Assembly: GCA_950097265.1 (NCBI GenBank)
Contig: CATNDJ010000001.1
Span: 89,634-153,633 of the forward strand
Direction of reading: 5' to 3'
Origin: an uncultured Oscillibacter sp.
GTDB taxonomy: Bacteria; Bacillota; Clostridia; Oscillospirales; Oscillospiraceae
DNA length: 64,000 bases
A program made the position numbers and the translations under genes. Positions 49,284 to 57,700 of the stretch are shown piece after piece (position 1 is the stretch's first letter; the number at the start of each line of letters is the position of its first letter). Under the pieces are notes generated by a model, which saw only the letters and a list, made by a program, of their open reading frames with translations, did no database searches and was not told the DNA's origin.

Positions 49284-50216
49284 TTACCAGGTCTCGCCCT
49301 GCTCGTAGAGCTTCCGGACTTCCTCCATGGACAGCCCTTCCGTGTTGTAATGCCCCTGGCACGCGCCTTTATATTCCCCGATGACCTTGCCCTCGCAGTC
49401 GTACAGGGGGATGGTGTACTCGTGGGGGCACTCCTCCTTGGACAGGCCGTGCAGCTTCTCGCCCCCGGCGTCCAGCTCTTTCTGCCGGATATACCCCTCG
49501 GGACGGTTCTCCGGCGGGTACTCCGCCATGTGCTCCAGGTCCGGCCAGTAGCCCACGTACTCCGACAGCAGAACGTTCCCATAGCTCTCGCCCTTGCTGT
49601 TCTTGGGGTAGTCCCCGTTCACCAGGGTGGCCAGCAGGATGTCCTTTGCGGGCAGGTCGCTGATGGTCTCCTTGTTTCCCACCTTCCACTCGGCCCGCAG
49701 TCCGCCGTTTTTGTCGATGAACATCTTTTCCGGGCCCCGGTAGGACTGCGGGTCGTCGTCCGGCAGCAGGGTCCCGCCCCGGCTGACGATCAGGGCCTTG
49801 TCCCCCAGCTTGGCGTTCAGGGGCACGCCCTTGGAGGCAGTTTTGGCGGCGTCGGCGCCGGAGGCGGGCTTGGAGGTCTCCGCGGCCTTGGCGGGCTGCT
49901 TGCCCAGGAGGATGGTCTTGCTGGCGGAGTCATAGCCGATCTCCGTGCCCAGCAGCTCGCTGATGGTCCGGATGGGCAGATAGTTCGTCTTCCCGCCCGC
50001 TGCGTCGGTGTAGAGGATGGAGCCCGGGATCTTCTGCCCGTTGGCGGCGGTGATGTCCTGTCCCGCCGTGATTTTCTTCGTCCCGTCCAGGGAGACGTTG
50101 GCGAAGTTGTAGCTCACCTTCCCCGAGGCCGCCAGGGCCGTGGTCAGGCAGGCCGTCAGCGCCAGGGCGGTCCCCACCCCGGCCAGGAAAGAGGCGATGC
50201 GTCTGGTCTTTTTCAT
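49284..50216 (-). CDS. Secreted stalk-domain protein, tandem copy 1
   Basis: 310 residues from the ATG at 50216 (AAGGAG site). The signal peptide (about 1-30) ends TTALAA. The mature N-terminus is a copper amine oxidase N-terminal-like (stalk) domain: KVSYNFANVSLDGTKKI, SILYTDAAGGKTNYLPIRTI, SELLGTEIGYDSASKTILLG. An Ala/Lys/Ser linker (AKAAETSKPASGADAAKTAS) leads to a C-terminal domain with GGTLLPDDD, NGDYPKNSKGESYG and HEYTIPLYDCEGKVIGEY. It is a paralogue of 50271-51206. It lies last in an operon with an ECF sigma and a DUF4367 gene and is probably its cell-envelope output. Function unknown. Confidence 0.8.
   Translation of the reverse strand: MKKTRRIASFLAGVGTALALTACLTTALAASGKVSYNFANVSLDGTKKITAGQDITAANGQKIPGSILYTDAAGGKTNYLPIRTISELLGTEIGYDSASKTILLGKQPAKAAETSKPASGADAAKTASKGVPLNAKLGDKALIVSRGGTLLPDDDPQSYRGPEKMFIDKNGGLRAEWKVGNKETISDLPAKDILLATLVNGDYPKNSKGESYGNVLLSEYVGYWPDLEHMAEYPPENRPEGYIRQKELDAGGEKLHGLSKEECPHEYTIPLYDCEGKVIGEYKGACQGHYNTEGLSMEEVRKLYEQGETW
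49774..50159 (-). repeat. 386-bp direct repeat, copy 1 (identical to 50764-51149)
   Basis: Direct base-by-base comparison at an offset of 990 shows no difference from 49774 to 50159. One mismatch at 50160 is followed by identity to 50189. Confidence 0.9.
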
Positions 50217-50270
50217 GCGTAACACTCCTTATGTAAATATAGAATTTCCGTATACGCGAAGCGCGCGGGG

Positions 50271-51206
50271 TCAATCCATCAGGCCCAGGGACTTGAGGTA
50301 GGCCTGCTGGGCCTCCTGGGGGGTCATGGTGACGCCGGAGGAGGAATGTCCGCCGCAGCCCGCCTTGTACTCCCCGATAACCCTGCCCTCAGAGTCGTAC
50401 AGAGGGATGGTGTACTCGTGGGGGCATTCCTTCTCGGAAAGGCCGTTCAGCTTCTTGCCCTCGGCGTGGAGCTCGGAGCCGCGGATGTATCCCTCGGGAC
50501 GGTCCTCCGGCGGGTAGGCGGCCAAGTGCTCCAGATCCGGCCAGTAGCCCACATAGGAAGCCAGCTGGATGTCTCCGTAGCTCTCCCCCTTGCTGTTCTT
50601 GGGGTAGTCCCCGTTCACCAGGGTTTTCAGCAGCTTTTTGTCGCTGGCCTCCAGCGCCTCTTCGTTTCCCACCAGCCACTCGGTACGCAGCTCGCCGTTC
50701 TTGTCCAGGAACGACTTCTCGGTCCCCACGTAGGACCCCGGGTCGTCGTCCGGCAGCAGGGTTCCGCCCCGGCTGACGATCAGGGCCTTGTCCCCCAGCT
50801 TGGCGTTCAGGGGCACGCCCTTGGAGGCAGTTTTGGCGGCGTCGGCGCCGGAGGCGGGCTTGGAGGTCTCCGCGGCCTTGGCGGGCTGCTTGCCCAGGAG
50901 GATGGTCTTGCTGGCGGAGTCATAGCCGATCTCCGTGCCCAGCAGCTCGCTGATGGTCCGGATGGGCAGATAGTTCGTCTTCCCGCCCGCTGCGTCGGTG
51001 TAGAGGATGGAGCCCGGGATCTTCTGCCCGTTGGCGGCGGTGATGTCCTGTCCCGCCGTGATTTTCTTCGTCCCGTCCAGGGAGACGTTGGCGAAGTTGT
51101 AGCTCACCTTCCCCGAGGCCGCCAGGGCCGTGGTCAGGCAGGCCGTCAGGGCCAGGGCGGTCCCCACCCCGGCCAGGAAGGATGTGAAGCAGTTCGCTCG
51201 TTTCAT
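50271..51206 (-). CDS. Secreted stalk-domain protein, tandem copy 2
   Basis: 311 residues; ATG at 51206 after AGGAG. It has the same layout as the neighbouring gene: signal peptide, stalk-type domain, Ala/Lys/Ser linker, C-terminal domain. Residues from the signal peptide to about 150 are almost identical to copy 1, and the DNA is perfectly identical over 386 bp (50764-51149 against 49774-50159). The C-terminal halves have diverged (YVGTEKSFLDKNGELRTEW against YRGPEKMFIDKNGGLRAEW; different last 30 residues). The pattern implies recent duplication followed by gene conversion, or homogenising recombination. Confidence 0.8.
   Translation of the reverse strand: MKRANCFTSFLAGVGTALALTACLTTALAASGKVSYNFANVSLDGTKKITAGQDITAANGQKIPGSILYTDAAGGKTNYLPIRTISELLGTEIGYDSASKTILLGKQPAKAAETSKPASGADAAKTASKGVPLNAKLGDKALIVSRGGTLLPDDDPGSYVGTEKSFLDKNGELRTEWLVGNEEALEASDKKLLKTLVNGDYPKNSKGESYGDIQLASYVGYWPDLEHLAAYPPEDRPEGYIRGSELHAEGKKLNGLSEKECPHEYTIPLYDSEGRVIGEYKAGCGGHSSSGVTMTPQEAQQAYLKSLGLMD
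50764..51149 (-). repeat. 386-bp direct repeat, copy 2 (identical to 49774-50159)
   Basis: Partner of the repeat at 49774-50159. It covers the part of the gene encoding the exported N-terminal domain and linker. Confidence 0.9.
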
Positions 51207-51287
51207 GATATCACTCCTAATCGGAAAAATTTGGGGCGGCTTATCCCCTGTAAGATAAGACTCCTCAGAAGCAAAAGCGCAACCATT

Positions 51288-52385
51288 TTATGGGAGGATC
51301 GTGATATTTTCCACCACCCGGTTCACCGTGGACACGGTAAGCTGGTCGGAGGCGATCACGTCGATATACAAAAGATGGGGCAGGTCCGTCACGACGATAT
51401 GGATATACCCGTTTTTGACCACGCAGAGGCCCTCGTTGCCGTTGACCAGGACATCCTCCACCCGTTCGGCGTCCTCCGTGTCGATGTGCAGGGACCCGTT
51501 CCCGTCGTAGAGGTAAATCCAAATCCAACGGCCGGAGGCGTCCTGGAATTTGGCGTACCAGTCGTACCGGCCCTCCTGGTAAGTGAAGCCCTCCGGAATC
51601 CAGCCAATCTTCGCGTTCTCGAAATACCCGGCGCCGGGGCTCCGGCGGAGGTTTTCCGCAACTTTCTTCGCCGTATCCACAGGGAGTCCGCCGGAGGTCC
51701 TGACCACGAAGTAGAACCCGTCGCTGTGGTCGGGAACATCCATGACCACCTCGCCGTCCTTCGTAAACCAGCGGCCCATCTGCCCCTTGAGGTTGAAGGT
51801 CCCCTCATAGTGATAGCTCTGAAGCTCGACGTCGTATTCCCCGGGAAGCTCGTTTTCCGGGTAGACCTCCACCCGGAGGGACTGCCCCCGGCTGTTCTCA
51901 AACTCCGCCCAGGCGTCGTATTCCCCGCCGCAGTAGGAGAAGCCCTCCGGGATCCAGCCGACCTCCACCCGCTTGAAATACTCCCCCGCCGTCTCGCCGC
52001 CGGACTCTCCGGCGCGCCGGATGTCCAATTGGGTGTAGGAGCCTGTCACCGTCCGCGCCAGCTCCAGCGCCGCGGTCCGGAAGTCCTCCGACACGGCGAA
52101 GGCGGTGGTGAACAGCGTGGCCATGACCGCCGCGGCGACGGCGGCGGCCCGCAGCACCTTCCCCGTCCCCCGGAAGGCCGTCCGGCGTTTCCGCATCATG
52201 GCCTGCCGGCGGATCGCCTTCCGGCACCGCCGGTCCAGGCTCTCGGGAACCGCCGCCGCCGGGTCCGACAGCAGTTTGCGGTTCAGCTCCTCCAGCCGCT
52301 CCCCCTCCTGGAGCACCACGCTCTCCATCAGCAGGGAAAACAGAGCGTCCTCATAGTTCTCAAGCAAACGTTCTTGCCTTGTCAC
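51288..52385 (-). CDS. DUF4367-repeat membrane protein, putative anti-sigma factor
   Basis: 365 residues. The cytosolic N-terminus (about 1-78) contains basic RRCRKAIRRQAMMRKRR; one transmembrane helix lies near 80-97 (AAAVAAAVMATLFTTAFAV). The exported part contains two DUF4367-type units, recognised by VGWIPEGFSYCGGEY (about 140) and IGWIPEGFTYQEGRY (about 265). The start overlaps the sigma factor gene by 26 bp, indicating translational coupling. By position it should control that sigma factor; it resembles the 8599-9270 protein but has a duplicated external domain. Confidence 0.83.
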   Translation of the reverse strand: MTRQERLLENYEDALFSLLMESVVLQEGERLEELNRKLLSDPAAAVPESLDRRCRKAIRRQAMMRKRRTAFRGTGKVLRAAAVAAAVMATLFTTAFAVSEDFRTAALELARTVTGSYTQLDIRRAGESGGETAGEYFKRVEVGWIPEGFSYCGGEYDAWAEFENSRGQSLRVEVYPENELPGEYDVELQSYHYEGTFNLKGQMGRWFTKDGEVVMDVPDHSDGFYFVVRTSGGLPVDTAKKVAENLRRSPGAGYFENAKIGWIPEGFTYQEGRYDWYAKFQDASGRWIWIYLYDGNGSLHIDTEDAERVEDVLVNGNEGLCVVKNGYIHIVVTDLPHLLYIDVIASDQLTVSTVNRVVENITILP

Positions 52386-52938
52386 CGCCGTGCCCTCCCT
52401 TCATCAGCGCCGCCGCCCGCCGCCGGGCCCGGGTCAGGCGCATCCGCACGCTGTCCCTCCGGCAGTGGAACGCCTCCGCCAGCTCCGCGTTGTCCTGTCC
52501 CAGCGCGTATTTTCGATACAGCAGCTCCTGGTCCTCCTCCGGCAGCAGGGGCCAGACCCTGGACAGGCTGTCCAGTCCCTCCCGCAGCTCGGCCACCTCC
52601 TCCGGCGGCGGCTCGGAAGATTCCCGCTCGTCCAGGCAGCCGTCGTCCAGATCCGCAATGTGCCTGTTCACCACCGCCTGGTGGCGCAGGTAATTGATGG
52701 CCTCGTGCTTTACCGTCAGTATGATATACGCCGGCAGGGCCGCGGGCGGAAGCGCCCGCAGGGTGTCCAGCTTTTCGCACAGCTTCGTCACGGCGTCCTG
52801 TACAATGTCCTCGCAGTCCTGACGGCTGGACACCCGGCGCAGGGCCTCCGCGAACATCAGCCGGGAATAGCGGTCGTAGAGGTCCTGCATAAAGGCCGCG
52901 CCGTCCCCGCCGTCTCCTGGGACCGTAAAGACGATCAT
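52360..52938 (-). CDS. ECF-type RNA polymerase sigma factor
   Basis: 192 residues. Region 2: DLYDRYSRLMFAEALRRVSS and DCEDIVQDAVTKLCEKL. Region 4: LLPEEDQELLYRKYALGQ with HTH NAELAEAFHCRRDSVRMRL. The C-terminus is basic (TRARRRAAALMKGG). It heads the minus-strand module sigma - DUF4367 - two secreted paralogues, the same gene order as the module at 8.1-10.3 kb. The ATG follows GGAGGGG. The upstream sequence has TTGCGCTTTCC, similar to the hybrid-kinase promoters, but no sure -10. Confidence 0.9.
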   Translation of the reverse strand: MIVFTVPGDGGDGAAFMQDLYDRYSRLMFAEALRRVSSRQDCEDIVQDAVTKLCEKLDTLRALPPAALPAYIILTVKHEAINYLRHQAVVNRHIADLDDGCLDERESSEPPPEEVAELREGLDSLSRVWPLLPEEDQELLYRKYALGQDNAELAEAFHCRRDSVRMRLTRARRRAAALMKGGHGGDKARTFA

Positions 52939-53071
52939 TCCTCACCCCTCCTCTCAAGCTCTCTAAATAATTAAGACACGCAGGCGGGGAAAGCGCAACC
53001 GAAAACACAAAATCTTTTTCAGCGGGGCCCTCCTTTTTTCCCTCTTTTCAAACGGCATCGCCTGTCGAATA

Positions 53072-53100
53072 TTGTACTTTTCCATTTTTTGTGGTATGAT
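53072..53100 (+). promoter_or_regulatory. Promoter of the CHAT operon
   Basis: TTGTAC (53072-53077), 17-bp spacer, TATGAT (53095-53100). Confidence 0.7.
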
Positions 53101-53164
53101 GTGGCTTGAGCCGCAAATGTTATGGAGTCCCGGTTCATAGTATTGACGTAAGGAGGGTATGGAC

Positions 53165-54025
53165 ATGTTATCTGCAAAGCACGCCGCTCTGGCTGTTAAA
53201 CTCCTATCGCTGTCCCTCGTCGCCGCGCTCTCGTTCTTTGTCGCCACGTCAAAGCTCCCGGAGTCGGGCTTTGTCCGGGACTCCGTTGAAAGCATCGAGG
53301 ACAGCAGCAATACCGTGATGAAATTATCGGCGGCCACCCTTTCCACCTCTTTGGCGATCTCCGCGCTGCCGGACGACTTCGCAACGCCCCTGGCAGATAG
53401 CCTGGCGGACATGAACATCTATTTTGTGGCCATCCTCGTGGTTCTGTTCCTGGAAAAAATCCTGATCCGGTACGGGATCAAGGCGGCGTTCTCCATCCTC
53501 ATTCCCCTAGCGTGTTTTACGGGAATGCTGTTCACCGCTACCCGGAAAGACATTCTGAAGAGCTTAGCGGTCCGGCTCTGTGTTCTCGGCCTGGCGGTGG
53601 CGTTCGTCGTTCCGTGCAACACGCACATCACCAAAGTGGTCGCGTCCGATCTCACGGCATACGTCGATGAAACGATTGAAGAAACGGAGAATGGGGCTGG
53701 AAAACTCAACGAAGCCATGGAAGGCGGCGCTGAGGACAAAACCATCTTTGAAAAGCTGTCCGGCCTCTTCCAGACGGCCATCGACGATCTCTCGGATCTC
53801 ATGCTGCACTTTCAGAACACCATCCGCAGATGCTTAAACTCCATCGCCATTCTGATCCTGACCAACTGTCTCATGCCGCTGCTCACGTTCTTCGTCCTCA
53901 AATGGATCCTGAAGGAACTGTTTCAAATTGCGATTCCGCTGCCGCCCGTGAGGAGAAGCCGCGGCGCCGGCCCAGGCTCCGAGTCCGGGGCCGGGCTCGT
54001 TTCCACAGGGGGGAAAGGGCCATGA
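53165..54025 (+). CDS. Multi-pass membrane protein of unknown function (CHAT operon gene 1)
   Basis: 286 residues from the ATG at 53165 (AGGAGGG at 7 nt); ATG 53159 is too close to the site. Predicted membrane segments lie near residues 7-27, 83-100, 106-125, 137-155 and 230-255. Between the last two is an approximately 70-residue polar, acidic segment (ETIEETENGAGKLNEAMEGG) that should form coiled helices. The C-terminal tail is Gly/Arg/Pro-rich. I do not recognise the family with certainty. Its stop overlaps the next start (ATGA), so the two proteins are co-translated and probably interact. A role as membrane target or anchor of the CHAT protein is inference. Confidence 0.78.
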   Translation: MLSAKHAALAVKLLSLSLVAALSFFVATSKLPESGFVRDSVESIEDSSNTVMKLSAATLSTSLAISALPDDFATPLADSLADMNIYFVAILVVLFLEKILIRYGIKAAFSILIPLACFTGMLFTATRKDILKSLAVRLCVLGLAVAFVVPCNTHITKVVASDLTAYVDETIEETENGAGKLNEAMEGGAEDKTIFEKLSGLFQTAIDDLSDLMLHFQNTIRRCLNSIAILILTNCLMPLLTFFVLKWILKELFQIAIPLPPVRRSRGAGPGSESGAGLVSTGGKGP

Positions 54026-54717
54026 AAAACAGGCAAAAACTGCTGAATATCACCGCCGGCGTGCTGGCCGCGCTGTTGGCCGCCGTCGTCATCTGGGGCT
54101 GCGCCCATGGCGCCGGTCCCTCCCGGATGGGGGTTTCGGACGGCATTGAGCCGGTCGATTTGGACACGATCTACCTTCGCTCCAGCGGCGTGGAGGTCAA
54201 TTTTTCCGACGTCATTCTCTCCGGGCAGAATGAGACCCGGAAACTGATTGTCAGCGAGCAAAGCGGCACGGTCTCCACCAAGCTGACCGACCGCCTCATC
54301 AAGCAGCTGGACTTCGACTTCCTGAAGAAGACGCAGAACGTATCCTACACCGGGACAGGCTATTTCGTTGTGGATCTGGACAATCTGACCGCGGCCAATG
54401 TAATAGAGGACAAAGACGCGAAGACAGTCACCATCCGAATCGGCCCCGCCTATTTGCAGGCCATCGAAATTGACCCGGACAACATCATCGTAGACGCGGT
54501 TGAGGAAAGCCTGCTGGCCCGGGGAGACATAGAACTGACCCTGGCGGACTACAAGGCCATTGAACGGGACCTCCGGTCCCGGCTGGAGGAGATATTTGAC
54601 ACCGCGGCAAACGGGCAGGCCGCGAATGAGCTTGCCGTCAAGATGGTAAAAGCGGTCTACGAGCCGGTTGTGAAGGCGGTTGACCGCCGCTACAACGTGA
54701 TCGTCCAATTTCAATAA
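54022..54717 (+). CDS. DUF4230 family membrane-anchored protein (CHAT operon gene 2)
   Basis: 231 residues from the ATG at 54022; longer upstream readings are shadows of gene 1. A single N-terminal membrane anchor (about 8-30; includes WGCAHG, a possible lipobox-like Cys) is followed by a DUF4230-type domain: FLKKTQNVSYTGTGYFVVDL, ...KTVTIRIGPAYLQAIEIDPD, and ANELAVKMVKAVYEPV near the end. DUF4230 proteins are common, extracytoplasmic and unassigned. It is coupled to gene 1 by a 4-bp overlap and lies 63 bp before the CHAT gene. Confidence 0.82.
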   Translation: MKNRQKLLNITAGVLAALLAAVVIWGCAHGAGPSRMGVSDGIEPVDLDTIYLRSSGVEVNFSDVILSGQNETRKLIVSEQSGTVSTKLTDRLIKQLDFDFLKKTQNVSYTGTGYFVVDLDNLTAANVIEDKDAKTVTIRIGPAYLQAIEIDPDNIIVDAVEESLLARGDIELTLADYKAIERDLRSRLEEIFDTAANGQAANELAVKMVKAVYEPVVKAVDRRYNVIVQFQ

Positions 54718-54780
54718 CCGGCAGCGCAGCCTGCGCGGCGAGATGCGCCGCACATCTTAAATTCAAAGGAGGCCGTTCTC

Positions 54781-57700
54781 ATGGAAATTCAGATTCATCA
54801 CATCGAAAATCAAGGCGGCGGAGCTCTGTTCGAGGTCATCCGCAGCACGGATATGAAGCGCACCGCGCCGGTCCTCCTGCCGGATCCCGCGGAGGTTCCC
54901 GTAAAAGGGCATCCGTCCAGAAAATTTCTTCCGGAGCTGCGCTGGTATCTGGAGGACTATCTGCAGTCCCCCTTCGGCGCGTACCCTCAATTGGCGGAGT
55001 GCATCACAGAAACCATGCGGGCATGGGGTGCCGAAATCTTCGACGCGCTGTTTGCCGGATACGCGCGGGACTGGTACCAGGACGCGAAGCGGCAGAATTT
55101 CGAGGATTTCCGTATAAAAGTTACCAGCGATTCTCCCGAAATCATGTCCTGGCCCTGGGAGACCCTGTACAGCGGGGACGACGGCTGGCTGGCCCTGCGC
55201 TGCTGCATTGACCGGCAGCTTTCCAGCATCGGCGACCCGCCGCCCCTGAAGGTGGCTTCCACTCAAGACGAAATCCACATTCTGTACGTCATTCCCCGCC
55301 CCTACGGAGAATACGATGTCAGTTACACGGCGCTGGCCGGAAGCTTGATGGAGTACATCAGCGAAAAGCGCCTGCCGGTCACTGTGGACATTCTGCGCCC
55401 GCCCACCTTTGACCAGCTGAGGAAGTCCCTCAGCAGCCGCCCCGGTTACTACCACATCGTACATTTTGACGGCCACGGCGGCTACGGCGAGGTCGTGGAC
55501 GCGCCTCCCGGAAACCTGTATGCCGCCCCGGAGGGTCAGCTTGTCTTTGAAACGGAAAGCGGCGAACCGGACTCCATCGACACACGGCTGCTTGCCCAGC
55601 TGCTGGCGGAATACAACATCCCCTTCATCGTGATGAACGCCTGCCGGTCCGGCATGATCGACAGTCAGGCGCAGGATCCGTTCGCCAGCGTAGCGGCGGG
55701 ACTGCTCAAGGCCGGCGTCCGCAGCGTGGTCGCCATGGGCTACTCCCTGTATGTAAGCGGCGCGAAAGTATTCATCCCGGCGTTTTACGAGCGCCTGTTC
55801 TCCACCGGGAAAGTATCGGAAGCGGTGCGCGCCGGCCGGGGAGAGATGCGGCGCCGCTCCGCGCGGGACTGCATGGTGGGAACGCTGCCCCTGCAGGACT
55901 GGGTCGTCCCGGTCCTGTACCAGCAGATGACCTCTGAAAGCGCGGTTTTAGCGAAGCTCCGGTCCGCGGAGGCATCCGGCGAAAAGGCCTCCCCTCTGCC
56001 GGAAGGCGCGCGAGTGGACGGCGATTACGGTTTTATCGGCAGAGGCGGCGATATCCAGAGGCTGGAGCGCGCCGTGCTCCGTCAGCCCCAGGCGGCGATC
56101 CTGATACACGGCCAGGCCGGAGTCGGCAAAACCACTCTGGCAAAGGGCTTCCTGCGCTGGCAGAACCGGACCGGCGGGCTGTCGGGGAACGTTTTCTGGT
56201 TCGATTTCCAGGAGATTCACTCAGCCGAATATGTCGTCAACCAGCTGCTGGACAAGCTGGTGGGGACTTCCGCCATGGCGGGTTCGCCAGAGGAACGGCT
56301 GGAGCTTTTGACGCGACTGCTGCGGGACAAGCCCTGTCTGCTGGTGTGGGATAACTTTGAATCCGCCTCCGGCATTGAGGGTACGGAGGTTCAGCCCCAG
56401 CTCGACGCGGAGGACCGGAATGTCCTGGCCCGGCTTCTGAAAGGGCTCCGCAGCGGGAAAAGCAAGGTCCTGCTCACAAGCCGAAGCCGGGAAGCCTGGC
56501 TGGAGGTGCAGTCCTGCTTCCGGGTCCCCCTGGGCGGCTTGACCGGAGAAGACCTGTGGGAATACTGCAACGCAGTCGTCAGAGATCTTGGCCTGACGCT
56601 GAACCGAAAGGACGAGACCTACGCGAAAATCCTTGACAAGCTGTGCGGCAACCCCCTGGCGATCCGCTCCATCCTGCTGCGGCTTCAAAATTGCTCCGCC
56701 AAGCAGCTGCTGGCCGATCTGGAGAGCAGCTTTGAGGGTATGGAGGGGGACGAAAGCACCCGGCGGCTCCAAGCCGCTTACGCCGTATTCGGCGGCGGCC
56801 TTATGGAGCGGTATCTTCCCGTATTGCAGCTGACAGGCCTGCACGAGTATTACGCGGACACGGATCTCGTAAAAAAGATGCTGGACGCGCCGGACTGCTC
56901 TGCGGAACCGGATAAGGTTGATTCCTGTTATCATATCCTGGCAGAGGCAGGTTTCTGCACCCATATTGGGGAGAACATCTACCGGCTCCACCCCGCGTTG
57001 CGGGGATACCTGCTGCGCCAGGCGCCCGCTCCGGAGCCTGTACAGAGAAGCTTTGTAGATGTCATGGGGAGTCTCGCAGATTTCTTAACCGGCGAACCGC
57101 TGTATCAAGTAAAGAGCATCTATCAGATGAATGTTGCGAATTTCTACTGCGCAAGGCGATTGGCGGAAGTTCAAAACATGGATATCGATTATATGATTTT
57201 GTCCCAACGGCTTGCCTATTATGCGAAAGAAGCACGCCGGTTTGCAGAAGCGAACACGCTGTATTCAGTTCTCGCGGAAAAAGCCGAATCTCTTAATCAC
57301 GGGGACACTTTAGCAGATGCGTTCCATCAGTTGGGCATCATTGCCCAGGAACGGCGGGATTTTACAGCCGCCGAAGTTTGGTACAAAAAAGCGCTGGCAA
57401 TAGAAGAAAAACAAGGAGATGAGCTAAGGGCGGCTGGCACCTATCATCAACTGGGCAGAATTGCCGAGGAGCAGAGGGACTTTGCAACCGCCGAAGCTTG
57501 GTACAGAAAGTCCTTGGAGATTGAAGAAAAGCATGAGAATGCGCCTGGGGCGGCCAGCACCTACCATCAACTAGGCATCATTGCCGAGAAGCAGAGGAAC
57601 TTCGCAACCGCTGAAGCTTGGTACAGAAAGTCCTTGGAGATTGAAGAAAGGCAAGGGAATGAGCTTGGGGCGGCCAGCACCTACTATCAGCTAGGGAGCG

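Noticed and set aside
53830-54021. An upstream start for the DUF4230 gene
   Set aside because: Out-of-frame shadow of gene 1; the ATG at 54022 has an SD and begins a proper membrane anchor.
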